Source: Mycobacterium paraense
GTDB lineage: Bacteria > Actinomycetota > Actinomycetes > Mycobacteriales > Mycobacteriaceae
DNA length: 64,000 nucleotides
Direction: 5' to 3'
Assembly: GCF_002101815.1 (NCBI RefSeq)
Contig: NZ_LQPM01000030.1
Coordinates: 124,001 to 188,000 of the forward strand
Shown here piece by piece: positions 54,177 to 62,845 of the stretch. The notes beneath the pieces were generated by a model. The model worked only from the letters and a program-made list of their open reading frames with translations. It ran no database searches and was not told the origin of the DNA. The translations under genes were made by a program, and so were the position numbers. The stretch's first letter is position 1, and each line of letters begins with the position of its first letter.

Positions 54177-54631
54177 ACCCCGAAGGCGTGCTCGGCATGC
54201 TGGCGGAGCTCGAGCGGATCCGCGAGCTCACTCTCGACCTCGTCGAACAACAGGCCCCGCAGTTGCAGCCGCCCCCGCCGGGCGAGGCCGGCGATATGCA
54301 GCGCACGGTGTTCGACCTACTCCTCGGCGCGCGCCGTGCGGTCCTCGGCAATCCCGCGGCCGCCCGGCGGCTACACGAGCTGCTCGTCGCCGAGGGCCGC
54401 CGTTACGCAAACACACCCCGCGGGGCGCGGCTGCGCGACGCGTTGGCCGCATCGGAAGCCGTGGAGAATCTGCGGCGCGTCTGGGAGATGGTGAGCCTCA
54501 ACGTTCTCGGCGGCCCCGCCGCGCCCGGCGCCGTTCCCGACGCCTGGGCGGATCTGATGGCCGACGCCGTCATCGGGCGCGGTCTCGACGATGCCCTTCT
54601 GGATCGCCTGCGGCCCGAGGGGTTCGCATGA
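54173..54631 (+). CDS. Helical protein of unknown function in the shell-isoprenoid operon
   Basis: This 152-residue protein starts at the ATG of an ATGA overlap with the prenyl synthase stop. It begins with a helix LGMLAELERIRELTLDLVEQ, then a Pro-rich linker (LQPPPPGEAG), then a helical domain (TVFDLLLGARRAVLGNPAAA, ALAASEAVENLRRVWEMVSL). It has no cysteines, signal peptide or membrane segment. I do not recognise a family. Its place between a prenyl synthase and lipid-modifying enzymes suggests an accessory role. Confidence 0.65.
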
Positions 54632-54906
54632 CGCTCACCGATCCCCGCGAAGCGCTCGCAGACCAGAGCGATTTCATCGGCTATCTGGTTGGCCTTGCCC
54701 GCATCGCTCGGGTGGTGCACGGCCTGGCCTCGGACGGCCAGGGCCGAGCCGAGCACCCCCGCGACCCGGACGACTTCGTCTACCTGCTGCTCGGGTTTGC
54801 CAGCCTCGGCGCGGCGATCGAGGGATTCGCCGGTTCGGCCGTCGCACAACAGAAACCGGCTGCGGCTCCCCCGCCGGCGGCCCCGATCACGCGGTGGCTC
54901 CGATGA
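54628..54906 (+). CDS. Small helical protein of unknown function in the operon
   Basis: This 92-residue protein starts at ATG 54628, overlapping the preceding stop by 4 bases. It contains two helices (FIGYLVGLARIARVVHGLAS, VYLLLGFASLGAAIEGFAG) of moderate hydrophobicity and an Ala/Pro-rich tail ending ITRWLR. It could associate with membranes or with hydrophobic product. No family is recognised. Confidence 0.6.
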   Translation: MTLTDPREALADQSDFIGYLVGLARIARVVHGLASDGQGRAEHPRDPDDFVYLLLGFASLGAAIEGFAGSAVAQQKPAAAPPPAAPITRWLR

Positions 54907-55925
54907 GCGCGCTCCTCGCCCGCAGCGACTTCCTCCGCGCCCCGGTGCTGGCCACCGCCCGGCCCGCGGGTTTCAAGGAGTGGCAGCACTTCGTGGTGCA
55001 CGGGCGGGGCGCGCGGCTCTTGATCAACTTCAGCCTCAACAATGAAGTGCTCGCCGGAGGCGAAACCCGGCCGGCGCCACGCGTCATCGTGATCGCTCAC
55101 GACGAGAACTGGACCGGCGCCATCGAGCGGTTCGCCGAGCGCGATCTGAACGTTTCGGCCGACCTGGGTGAATTGACCATCGGCGGCAACCGGATGACCA
55201 TCCTGCCCGACGGCTACCGCGTGGCAATCGACCTGCCCGGCAACGGCATTCGGGGCGAATTGCACTTCACCTCGGCAAGCCGGCCGTTTGTGGTCCGCAA
55301 CGAACCGGCGGGTGCAGGCCGCGTCAGTTGGCTCTTCGTACCGAGGCTGCGCGCCGACGGATGGCTCCGCATCGGTGACCGGGAATATCGCGTGGAGAAC
55401 GACCTGGCCTATCACGACCACAACTGGGGCCGGTTCCGCTGGGGCGACGACTTCGGTTGGACGTGGGGCACCATCTTGCCGAGCAGAGCCGGCGACCCGT
55501 GGTCGATGGTGTCGGTGCACATCACCGACCGGCGGCGGCTGCGCTCTCTGTCCCGATCGCTGTACGTGTGGCACCACGACGAACCCGCGGCGATATTCCG
55601 ACACGCGGCGGTGCAGGCGAGCGCGCACGGCTTGCTCGACCGCGCGGCGGATTGCACCTTGCCGCCCCCGATGCGGCTACTGATGGACGGTGAGGTGCCG
55701 GGCGTTCCGGAGCGGATCGAGATCACCGCGACGCGGGCCGGCGACAAGGTGCGCGCCGAGTTCCGCTCGCGTTCGTATGCCCGCCTGGCCCAACCGAGTG
55801 AGGTACGCCTCGACGGATCGACCGTGCTCTGCGAAGCCGACGGCGACGTCCGGGCGAGCGGCACAGTGAACGGCGACGACTTCGACTTCGTCGGAACCGG
55901 TGTATTCGAGTTCCTCCATGGCTGA
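54903..55925 (+). CDS. CrtC/AttH-like lipocalin-fold enzyme (carotenoid hydratase-like)
   Basis: This 340-residue protein from ATG 54903 has the double-lipocalin pattern of the CrtC (carotenoid 1,2-hydratase, hydroxyneurosporene synthase) and AttH family. FKEWQHFVVHGRGARLLINF precedes the hallmark AYHDHNWGRFRWGDDFGWTW (YHDHNWG at 170-176), and GTGVFEFLHG closes the protein. Family members hydrate or cyclise isoprenoid double bonds by acid catalysis; the HD pair is the likely proton donor. The true substrate is unknown. It is coupled to genes on both sides (4- and 8-base overlaps). Confidence 0.7.
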   Translation: MSALLARSDFLRAPVLATARPAGFKEWQHFVVHGRGARLLINFSLNNEVLAGGETRPAPRVIVIAHDENWTGAIERFAERDLNVSADLGELTIGGNRMTILPDGYRVAIDLPGNGIRGELHFTSASRPFVVRNEPAGAGRVSWLFVPRLRADGWLRIGDREYRVENDLAYHDHNWGRFRWGDDFGWTWGTILPSRAGDPWSMVSVHITDRRRLRSLSRSLYVWHHDEPAAIFRHAAVQASAHGLLDRAADCTLPPPMRLLMDGEVPGVPERIEITATRAGDKVRAEFRSRSYARLAQPSEVRLDGSTVLCEADGDVRASGTVNGDDFDFVGTGVFEFLHG

Positions 55926-56319
55926 ACGGGTTTCGTCGCTATTGCGGCGTTCGGTCGGGCACCTGGAGGACGAGGTGCCCGACAGTTACCGATTGCTGGT
56001 ATCCCGCGTCGGCCCGATGGTGGTCGAACTCAACGTCGACGGCGAGGTGTTTTCGCTGAGCGGTGGTCAGCGACTTCAGGTGTCCGACGGCGCGGCGCAG
56101 ACCCCCTCCGTCCGGATCGTCACCTCGCGGGCCGGCATTCTCGATCTCCTCGACGCCCGGGTGGGGCTTGACGAGGCCGTGGAGGCGGGCACGGTGTGGG
56201 TTGGCGGTTCCCTCGATGACGTCCAGCGCGCGCACGACTCGCTGCTGGCGTACGTGCACGCCGCGGTCCGCGCGCCCACGCAGCCGGGCCTGCTATCCGA
56301 ACTGCGGGAGGGCGCATGA
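55918..56319 (+). CDS. SCP2-like sterol/lipid-binding protein
   Basis: This 133-residue protein from ATG 55918 overlaps the CrtC-like stop by 8 bases. A beta-rich N-terminal half (RLLVSRVGPMVVELNVDGEV, SVRIVTSRAGILDLLDARVG) and helical C-terminal half (SLDDVQRAHDSLLAYVHAAV) follow the SCP2 order, including the AVEAGTVWVGGSLDDV strand-loop. SCP2 domains carry lipids in a hydrophobic tunnel. It could pass isoprenoid intermediates between enzymes of this operon (inference). Confidence 0.65.
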   Translation: MAERVSSLLRRSVGHLEDEVPDSYRLLVSRVGPMVVELNVDGEVFSLSGGQRLQVSDGAAQTPSVRIVTSRAGILDLLDARVGLDEAVEAGTVWVGGSLDDVQRAHDSLLAYVHAAVRAPTQPGLLSELREGA

Positions 56320-58556
56320 GCGAGCAAATCTGCGCGCCGGCGTCCTGCGCAAGGCGTCCGACGGTGGCGGTGCTCGGGGCGGGCATCGCGGGCCTCACCG
56401 CCGCGCAGGAATTGGCCGAACGCGGTTTCGTGGTCACGGTGTACGAGGCGCGGCAGGACGAGCGCAACGGCTTGGGGCCCGAGCCGGCCGGGACCTACCC
56501 GCCCGTCAAGCTCGGCGGCCTCGCGGCATCTCAGTACTCGACGGTGGGCGCCGAGGGCGGGAGCCAAGCCGAACTGCGTCCCTTCCCGGGCCGGCGGGGC
56601 CAGCCACTCGCCCCCGGGCGAGCGGTGGCGGGTGAACACGGCTTCCGCTTCTTCCCGGCGTACTACCTCCACATCTGGGACCTGTTTCAGCGCATCCCGA
56701 TCTATCAGCTCAGCGGGACCGCCGGCTGGATACCGACCTCCCGGACCGTCTACGACAACGTCCGGCGGGTGATCACCCAGGGCGTCACGATCGACGGTAA
56801 GCCGTCCCTGGTCTTTCCCCGCGAATTCCCGCGAAGCGGCGCCGAGTTTTTGGGCATCCTCGGCCAACTCGGGATGGTGGGCCTCACCGCGAGCGACGCC
56901 ACCACCTTCCAGGGCAGGATGCTGCGCTACCTCGTCACCAGTCCGCTGCGTCGCGCGCGCGAACTGCAGAACGTGTCCGCCTACGACTTCTTCGTCGGAC
57001 ACGACAGCAAGACCGGAACCAACCAGTTTTCTTACTCGCCGGGTTGCGAAGCGCTATTGCGCCGGATGCCAAAGGTTCTGGTCGCCTTCGACTCGCACTG
57101 GGGTGACGCGCGCACCAACATCAGCACCTATCTGCAGCTGTACCTGAACATGGACCGCGACGACAATAAGGCCGATGGGGTGCTCAACGGTCCCACCACC
57201 GAATCCTGGTTCGACCATTGGTACCACCACCTCGTCGCGCTCGGGGTGGTGTTCGTCCGCAATGCCGCGACACGGCTCGACCCTCCGCCCTTCGACCCGA
57301 CTCAGCCGCCGCATCTGCGCCCCCGGGTGCGGATCACGCTGGCCGACGGCACGCGGGTGTCCCCGGACTACACGGTCGTTGCCGTCGACGCCCCCGGGGC
57401 CGAATACCTCACGGCCGCGCTGCGCGCGGCGGGCACCGGCGGCACGGTGGCCAGGCTGGACGGGTTCACCACCATCCCTCCTCCGCCCGGTGGCCCCCTG
57501 CAGCCCTACACGACCCGGCCCCAGGGGCGGCGAAATCCCTACTCGATGGATGAGCTGGGACGGGTGCCGTGGGATCGCTTCCAAACGCTGTGCGGCATCC
57601 AGTACTACTTCGACACCGAATTTCAGCTTCTCCGAGGGCACATGTTGTACGCGGGCACGGAGTGGGCGCTGTCGTCGATCAACCAGGCCGGGTTGTGGGA
57701 GAAGCGACCGATTCTGGACCTCGATGGCCACGTCTCGGTGCTGTCGGTCGACATCGGGGATTTCAATGCCCCGTCCAGTCACCTGGGCAAGGCGGCGCGC
57801 GACTGCACTCCCGACGAGATCGCCGCGGAGGTATGGCGCCAAATGATTTCCGCGCTCACGAGCGACGCCGGATCCGTCGGGCAGGAGGTCATGCCGTGGC
57901 CCGCGTGGTATGCGCTCGATCGCAACCTGACCATGGCCGGCGGACCGGGACAGGGCCAGGGGCGCATGGTTCGCAATGAGGCGCCGTACCTCGTTCCCAT
58001 CGTCGGCGACTGGGACAATCGGCCCAGCAGCGACCCGTGGAATCCGCACGGAACGTCGTGGAGCAGCGCACCGCCCGACGACTGGTGGCTGGCAGACCTC
58101 GAGCAGCGGAACGTCTGGCAGGCCCGCCACGGCGGCTACCAGGTGCACAACAATTCGGTGGTTTTCGCGGGTACGTGGAATAAGACGTTCACACGGCTGA
58201 CGTCGATGGAGGCGGCGTGCGAGTCGGCACGGCATGCCGTCAACGCGATCCTCGACCACTACATCTGGGTTGCATCGGGAGGTCTCGATCGCCGGAAGAA
58301 GACCACGCTCGACTGGAAGTTTCCCTTCGGATTCCTGGACCAGGGCATGTCCAGCCCGATCCGAATGCCGACACCCGCGGGTGACTACTGCTACGTCTTC
58401 GACATCGAAAACCGGGAGCCGGCGGACACCCGTCTGCTACGCACGCTGGACTCGATGTTCTGCGAGCGGTCGCTGCCCCATCCGCTGGACGCGCCGGCCG
58501 AAATCGCGTTCGGCGTCCTCAAGTCGCTCGTTCCCCCATTCGCCGGAGGTAAGTAA
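56316..58556 (+). CDS. Phytoene desaturase-like FAD-dependent oxidoreductase
   Basis: This 746-residue flavoprotein has an N-terminal Rossmann motif VAVLGAGIAGLTAAQELAERG (GxGxxG at 21-26) and VTVYEAR. The second conserved segment VAGEHGFRFFPAYYLHIWDL is typical of carotenoid desaturases and squalene-associated FAD enzymes. A large insert domain and C-terminal NNSVVFAGTWNKTFTRLTSMEAACESARHA (FAD pyrophosphate site) follow. It is longer than typical CrtI (about 500 aa). Likely chemistry: dehydrogenation, isomerisation or ring modification of an isoprenoid. ATG overlaps the SCP2-like stop by 4 bases. Confidence 0.8.
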   Translation: MSEQICAPASCARRPTVAVLGAGIAGLTAAQELAERGFVVTVYEARQDERNGLGPEPAGTYPPVKLGGLAASQYSTVGAEGGSQAELRPFPGRRGQPLAPGRAVAGEHGFRFFPAYYLHIWDLFQRIPIYQLSGTAGWIPTSRTVYDNVRRVITQGVTIDGKPSLVFPREFPRSGAEFLGILGQLGMVGLTASDATTFQGRMLRYLVTSPLRRARELQNVSAYDFFVGHDSKTGTNQFSYSPGCEALLRRMPKVLVAFDSHWGDARTNISTYLQLYLNMDRDDNKADGVLNGPTTESWFDHWYHHLVALGVVFVRNAATRLDPPPFDPTQPPHLRPRVRITLADGTRVSPDYTVVAVDAPGAEYLTAALRAAGTGGTVARLDGFTTIPPPPGGPLQPYTTRPQGRRNPYSMDELGRVPWDRFQTLCGIQYYFDTEFQLLRGHMLYAGTEWALSSINQAGLWEKRPILDLDGHVSVLSVDIGDFNAPSSHLGKAARDCTPDEIAAEVWRQMISALTSDAGSVGQEVMPWPAWYALDRNLTMAGGPGQGQGRMVRNEAPYLVPIVGDWDNRPSSDPWNPHGTSWSSAPPDDWWLADLEQRNVWQARHGGYQVHNNSVVFAGTWNKTFTRLTSMEAACESARHAVNAILDHYIWVASGGLDRRKKTTLDWKFPFGFLDQGMSSPIRMPTPAGDYCYVFDIENREPADTRLLRTLDSMFCERSLPHPLDAPAEIAFGVLKSLVPPFAGGK

Positions 58557-59423
58557 ATGTTCATGCCCGCAACGGATTACAACCAGCAGTTGCTCGCCTA
58601 TCTGCAGATGTTGCGACAACTTCTGGACCAGGTGATGGCGATGGCGACGGCCGGAGCGGCGTTCCCGGCCCCACCGTTTGCAATGCCGCCCGCGCCGTTC
58701 ATGGCGCCGGGAGGCCAGTTCATGCCGCCCACGATGCCAACGATGCCGCCCGCGCCCCCATCGACTTCACCGGCGCCACCGACACCGCCTGCGCCCGGCG
58801 ATTACGCCCAACAGCTGTTCGGCTACCTGCAGGCGTGGCGGCAGTACCTCGAGCAGGTGGCGGCGACCGGTCCGGGCAGCGGACCCCTCGGCGGTGGTGG
58901 TAAGCCCGCGAACCCGCCGAATGGAACCAGTGCGCCGGGCAACGGTGCCGGGGGCGGTGACACCTCGCGCGGCGAAGCCGGTGGGGGATCGGGGCCCACG
59001 CCGCCTCCGAAACTGTTGGACCTCCCGCCCACCAACCTCGGGGGCAGCCAAATCACGGCCGACGACTTCGGGGGGACCAACCCCCTCGCCCCATCCGGCC
59101 AGACAGGGCCGCTGATCGCACTAGCGCCCACCGGCTATCCCACGAGCCAAATCTCCGGCCCGGGCCTGGACCTCGGGGGTTCGATGCAACAGGGACCGAA
59201 CGAACCACAGATGCTGACTCCACCGGGCAACGATTTGGGGACTTTCATGCCCCCGCCCCCTCCGTTTCTGCTTGGCACGCCCGTTGCCACAGACGTCCTC
59301 AGGCCGGGGCCACTAGTCGAACAGTCACCGGGCTCGTCGTTTCAAAGCGCAATCGATCGCCTGGACCCCGCTGCTGTGCAGGAGGTTGTGCCGAAATCGC
59401 TCTTCTCTACTCCCGAGGCGTAG
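58557..59423 (+). CDS. Pro/Gly-rich disordered protein with duplicated helix
   Basis: This 288-residue protein starts immediately after the FAD gene stop with GGAGG upstream. Two 20-residue repeats, DYNQQLLAYLQMLRQLLDQV (7-26) and DYAQQLFGYLQAWRQYLEQV (82-101), are identical at 13 positions and predicted amphipathic helices. They are separated by a Met/Pro-rich linker. The remainder is Pro/Gly/Ser-rich and probably disordered, ending in FQSAIDRLDPAAVQEVV. No enzyme motif. It could be a scaffold or cargo-anchoring protein for the shell (inference). Confidence 0.72.
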   Translation: MFMPATDYNQQLLAYLQMLRQLLDQVMAMATAGAAFPAPPFAMPPAPFMAPGGQFMPPTMPTMPPAPPSTSPAPPTPPAPGDYAQQLFGYLQAWRQYLEQVAATGPGSGPLGGGGKPANPPNGTSAPGNGAGGGDTSRGEAGGGSGPTPPPKLLDLPPTNLGGSQITADDFGGTNPLAPSGQTGPLIALAPTGYPTSQISGPGLDLGGSMQQGPNEPQMLTPPGNDLGTFMPPPPPFLLGTPVATDVLRPGPLVEQSPGSSFQSAIDRLDPAAVQEVVPKSLFSTPEA

Positions 59424-59450
59424 GCGCGGCGCCGTCGGGGGAAAACCTGC

Positions 59451-59798
59451 TCAGCAGTGAGTGGACCAGCACCGGAAGTTCGGGCAATAGGACGAATGCG
59501 CGAGGCCCACCATCGAGTGAACGTCGCCGAACGTGATGTTTCGCGGGTCCAGGGTGGCGTGGATGTTCTGCGCGATCTGCTCGTACGTCCAGCCCCACAT
59601 GATGTCGTCGCAGATGAGGCGCCCGGTCGCGGTGAGGGCGTCGTCGTGGTCCGGCGGCCAACTGAAGCCCGCGCCGCGGAGTTGGGCCAGGTATGCGTCG
59701 TCGGCGGGATCGGCGGTCGCAATCGCAGCGCTGGAAACCAAGGCAGCGCCGGCCATGACGGGGATGGACAGCAGGGCCAGCCAACGAGGTGAGGGCAT
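59451..59798 (-). CDS. DUF732 family secreted protein
   Basis: This 115-residue protein has a signal peptide (LALLSIPVMAGAALVSSAAIATA, cleavage before DPADDAY). The DUF732 core is DDAYLAQLRGAGFSW, GRLICDDIMWGWTYEQIAQN and SYCPNFRCW, with four mature cysteines. The family is abundant in mycobacteria and exported; function is unknown. It is convergent with the operon end. The region upstream (59799-59936) is AT-rich with GATTAT...ATAATC symmetry, likely its promoter. Confidence 0.85.
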   Translation of the reverse strand: MPSPRWLALLSIPVMAGAALVSSAAIATADPADDAYLAQLRGAGFSWPPDHDDALTATGRLICDDIMWGWTYEQIAQNIHATLDPRNITFGDVHSMVGLAHSSYCPNFRCWSTHC

Positions 59799-59936
59799 TT
59801 GATGCGCTTCCTTTCTTCCCGGCGTTCACGATGAACCAGGAAGAATAGAGAGCGCGGGGAAAAACCAGATTATCGAAAGCTGAATAATCGGATTTTCGTG
59901 GCTTTTTCTTGCAAAGCGCGTTTTCCGCGTAACCGC

Positions 59937-60239
59937 TTACGCGGCGCGGGGTCCGTGCCAGCGCGGGTCCGCCGAAGTCCACGTCGCGTCGCCGTGGCCG
60001 GTCAGGCGCAACGGGGTCACGGTCGCCGGCACGACGGCGTCACGCTCGTCGCTTCGCTCGAAGCGGCGCTCGACCTTGCGGTAGATCCAGGCAATCGCGG
60101 CCACGACCGCGAAGACGCCGGCCAGAACCGCCAGGGCCTCCCCGAAGGCGATCAGCATGATGATGCCGCCGAAGACCCAGAAGGCGATGGCTTCCACGTC
60201 ATGAGTGCCGTTGTGGCCGCCGATCGTGAGATGCCGCAT
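59937..60239 (-). CDS. Small membrane protein with DPRWHGP tail
   Basis: This 100-residue protein starts MRHLTIGGHNGTHDVEAIAF. It has two membrane helices (FWVFGGIIMLIAFGEALAVL and AGVFAVVAAIAWIYR), a basic segment (KVERRFERSDER) and a soluble tail ending TSADPRWHGPRAA. The DPRW(H/K)GP motif recurs in the next small membrane protein. No function known. Confidence 0.65.
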   Translation of the reverse strand: MRHLTIGGHNGTHDVEAIAFWVFGGIIMLIAFGEALAVLAGVFAVVAAIAWIYRKVERRFERSDERDAVVPATVTPLRLTGHGDATWTSADPRWHGPRAA

Positions 60240-60343
60240 GGCTGCCTCCCGGGGGAGTAGGGATAGTAGTCACCTAGAACGCCGGCGCGTCGTGAGAGCT
60301 GCCCGATTTGCGGCGATGGTGACCCATTTCACGGCGCGATTTC

Positions 60344-60592
60344 TCAGCGCGCGGCGCCGTTGTCGCGATCCTCGTCGCCCTCGTCGTCCCGGTACGCCCA
60401 TTCGGGAAGTGGTGTATTCGGCATAGCGCCGAAAGCGGACGCCTCATAACCGGGTTGGCCGCTTGGGCCCTTCCATCGCGGATCTGACCGGTTGGCGCGT
60501 GAGCGCCGAATTCCACGGGTGATCAACGCGACGGTGCCTGCGACGATAAAGACGACCAACGCCACCTTGACAACTAAAAGCACCAGGGCCAT
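60344..60592 (-). CDS. Small membrane protein with DPRWKGP motif
   Basis: This 82-residue protein from ATG 60592 is preceded by GCGAGGAGA. One membrane helix (LVLLVVKVALVVFIVAGTVAL) is followed by basic RRSRANRSDPRWKGPSG and an acidic tail (YRDDEGDEDRDNG). It shares DPRW(H/K)GP with the protein at 59937-60239. Function unknown. A longer upstream reading would run toward the tRNA region and lacks a ribosome site. Confidence 0.6.
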   Translation of the reverse strand: MALVLLVVKVALVVFIVAGTVALITRGIRRSRANRSDPRWKGPSGQPGYEASAFGAMPNTPLPEWAYRDDEGDEDRDNGAAR

Positions 60593-60691
60593 GTCTCCTC
60601 GCAGCGCAACTGGGCGAATGGCGGCGCGTCCGTCACCGCGCGCCGGCCACTGATAAGCCGGGCAAACCGAAATTCTGAGCTGCACAAACCT

Positions 60692-60777
60692 TGGTGGCAG
60701 GTACAGGATTCGAACCTGTGTAGGCGTAAGCCGACGGATTTACAGTCCGCTCCCATTGGCCGCTCGGGCAACCTGCC
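60692..60777 (-). tRNA. tyrT: tRNA-Tyr (GTA)
   Basis: Minus-strand type II tRNA with acceptor GGCAGGT/ACCTGCC, anticodon loop CTGTAAA (anticodon GTA), a long variable arm (GTCGGCTTACGCCTACAC region), T-arm GGTTCGAATCC, discriminator A and an encoded CCA. The long variable arm with GTA anticodon is diagnostic for bacterial Tyr. Confidence 0.93.
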
Positions 60778-60846
60778 GCCAGACAGGTTACAACGAACGG
60801 GTAGACAAGGCACAAACGGCTAGCACCCGAGGAAGGGACGGATCGG

Positions 60847-61338
60847 ATGGCTGACTCATCGTTCGACATCGTCAGCAAGGTGGACCGCCAGGAGGTCGAC
60901 AACGCGCTCAACCAGGCGGCCAAGGAGCTGGCCACGCGTTTCGACTTTCGCGGCACCGACACCAAGATCGAGTGGAAGGGCGACGAGGCCATCGAGCTGA
61001 CGTCCTCCACCGAGGAGCGGGTCAAGGCCGCGGTCGACGTGTTCAAGGAGAAGCTGATCCGCCGCGACATCTCGATGAAGGCCTTCGACGCGGGCGAGCC
61101 GCAGGCCTCCGGCAAGACCTACAAGGTCAGCGGCACCCTCAAGCAGGGCATCAGCAGCGAGAACGCCAAGAAGATCACCAAGCTCATCCGCGACGAGGGG
61201 CCCAAGACCGTCAAGAGCCAGATCCAGGGCGACGAGATCCGCGTCTCGAGCAAGAAGCGGGACGACCTGCAGGCCGTCATCGCGATGCTGAAGCAGGCCG
61301 ATCTGGACGTGGCGCTGCAATTCGTCAACTATCGGTAG
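60847..61338 (+). CDS. YajQ family nucleotide-binding protein
   Basis: This 163-residue protein begins MADSSFDIVSKVDRQEVDNA and has ELATRFDFRGTDTKIEW, KAFDAGEPQASGKTYKV and a closing ALQFVNYR, the YajQ signature with two ferredoxin-like domains. YajQ proteins bind cyclic di-GMP or nucleic acids in several bacteria. It lies upstream of the FAD monooxygenase (19-base gap), the same pair as Rv0566c-Rv0565c. Confidence 0.92.
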   Translation: MADSSFDIVSKVDRQEVDNALNQAAKELATRFDFRGTDTKIEWKGDEAIELTSSTEERVKAAVDVFKEKLIRRDISMKAFDAGEPQASGKTYKVSGTLKQGISSENAKKITKLIRDEGPKTVKSQIQGDEIRVSSKKRDDLQAVIAMLKQADLDVALQFVNYR

Positions 61339-61357
61339 CGGGAAGCGAGGTTCTTCG

Positions 61358-62845
61358 ATGACCGTGACTCCGCAGCGAGACGACCGCTTCGACGTCATCA
61401 TCGTCGGCGCGGGCATCTCCGGCATCGACGCGGCCTACCGGATCGCCGAGCGCAACCCGGGCCTGACGTACACCATCCTCGAGCGGCGCGCGCAGATCGG
61501 CGGCACGTGGGACCTGTTCCGCTATCCCGGCGTTCGTTCCGACAGCAGCATCTTCACGCTGTCGTTCCCGTTCGAGCCGTGGACCCGGAAAGAGGGCGTG
61601 GCCGACGGCGGGCACATCCGCGAATACCTGGCCGCCACCGCGCGCAAGTACGGCATCGACCGCCACATCCGCTTCAACAGCCATGTGCGGTCGGCAAATT
61701 GGGATTCGTCCACCGACACGTGGACGGTCACCGTCGAGCAAGAAGGCGGCGAGAGGCAATACCGCGCGCGGTTCCTGTTCTTCGGCAGCGGCTACTACAA
61801 CTACGACGAGGGGTATACCCCCGACTTCCCCGGCATCGAACGGTTCGCGGGCACGGTCGTGCACCCCCAGCACTGGCCCGAGGACCTGGACTACTCCGGC
61901 AAGAGGATCGTCGTGATCGGCAGCGGCGCCACCGCCGTCACGCTGATCCCGTCGCTGGCGGAACGCGCCGCAAAGGTGACCATGCTGCAGCGCTCGCCGA
62001 CGTATCTGATTTCGGCGTCCAAGTACGGCAAGGTCGCCGCCGTCGCCCGGAGGCTGTTGCCCCGCAAGGCCGCCCATTTGGTGATCCGGATGTACAGCGC
62101 GCTGACCGAGGCGGTGTTCTTCTTGTTGTCCCGCAAGGCGCCGGGTTTGGTGAAGCGGCTCCTGCGCCAGGTCGCGATCAAGAACCTCCCCGCCGGCTAC
62201 GACGTCGACCTCCACTTCAAGCCGCGGTACAACCCGTGGGACCAGCGGATGTGCCTGATCCCCGACGCCGACCTCTATAACGCCGTCAGCGGCGGCCGCG
62301 CCGAGGTGGTCACCGACCACATCGAGGGCTTCGACGCCAGCGGCATCGCGCTCGAATCCGGCAAGCACCTCGACGCCGACATCATCGTCACCGCGACCGG
62401 CCTGCAGCTGCAGGCGCTGGGCGGGGCCACGATCAGCATGGACGGCGTCGCGATCGATCACCGCGACCGCTTCGTCTACAAGGCCCACATGCTCGAGGAC
62501 GTGCCCAACCTGTTCTGGTGCGTGGGTTACACGAACGCGTCGTGGACGCTGCGGGCCGACATCACCGCGCGGGCGACGGCAAAGCTGCTGGCGCACATGG
62601 CCGCCCACGGCTACACGCACGCCTATCCGCACCTGGGCGACGAGCCGATGGACGTCAAGCCGTCCTGGGACATTCAGGCCAACTACGTCAAGCGGTCGGT
62701 GCACGCGCTGCCCAAGTCGGGCACCAGGCGGCCGTGGAATGTGCGCCAGAACTACCTCGCCGACGCCATCGATTACCGGTTCGACCGGATCGAGGAGGCG
62801 ATGGTGTTCGGCCGGGCCGCCGACCGCGCACAGCTGGCGGGTTAG
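61358..62845 (+). CDS. FAD-dependent monooxygenase, Baeyer-Villiger type (EthA-like)
   Basis: This 495-residue protein has N-terminal FAD motif VIIVGAGISGIDAAYRI, the R-box region IGGTWDLFRYPGVRSDSS, and the BVMO fingerprint FAGTVVHPQHWP. The NADPH Rossmann motif VVIGSGATAVTLIPSL and C-terminal LFWCVGYTNASWTLRAD follow. It inserts oxygen next to ketones or oxidises S-containing compounds; relatives include EthA and Rv0565c, which activate thioamide prodrugs. ATG at 61358; the stop overlaps the convergent protease gene by 4 bases. Confidence 0.9.
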   Translation: MTVTPQRDDRFDVIIVGAGISGIDAAYRIAERNPGLTYTILERRAQIGGTWDLFRYPGVRSDSSIFTLSFPFEPWTRKEGVADGGHIREYLAATARKYGIDRHIRFNSHVRSANWDSSTDTWTVTVEQEGGERQYRARFLFFGSGYYNYDEGYTPDFPGIERFAGTVVHPQHWPEDLDYSGKRIVVIGSGATAVTLIPSLAERAAKVTMLQRSPTYLISASKYGKVAAVARRLLPRKAAHLVIRMYSALTEAVFFLLSRKAPGLVKRLLRQVAIKNLPAGYDVDLHFKPRYNPWDQRMCLIPDADLYNAVSGGRAEVVTDHIEGFDASGIALESGKHLDADIIVTATGLQLQALGGATISMDGVAIDHRDRFVYKAHMLEDVPNLFWCVGYTNASWTLRADITARATAKLLAHMAAHGYTHAYPHLGDEPMDVKPSWDIQANYVKRSVHALPKSGTRRPWNVRQNYLADAIDYRFDRIEEAMVFGRAADRAQLAG

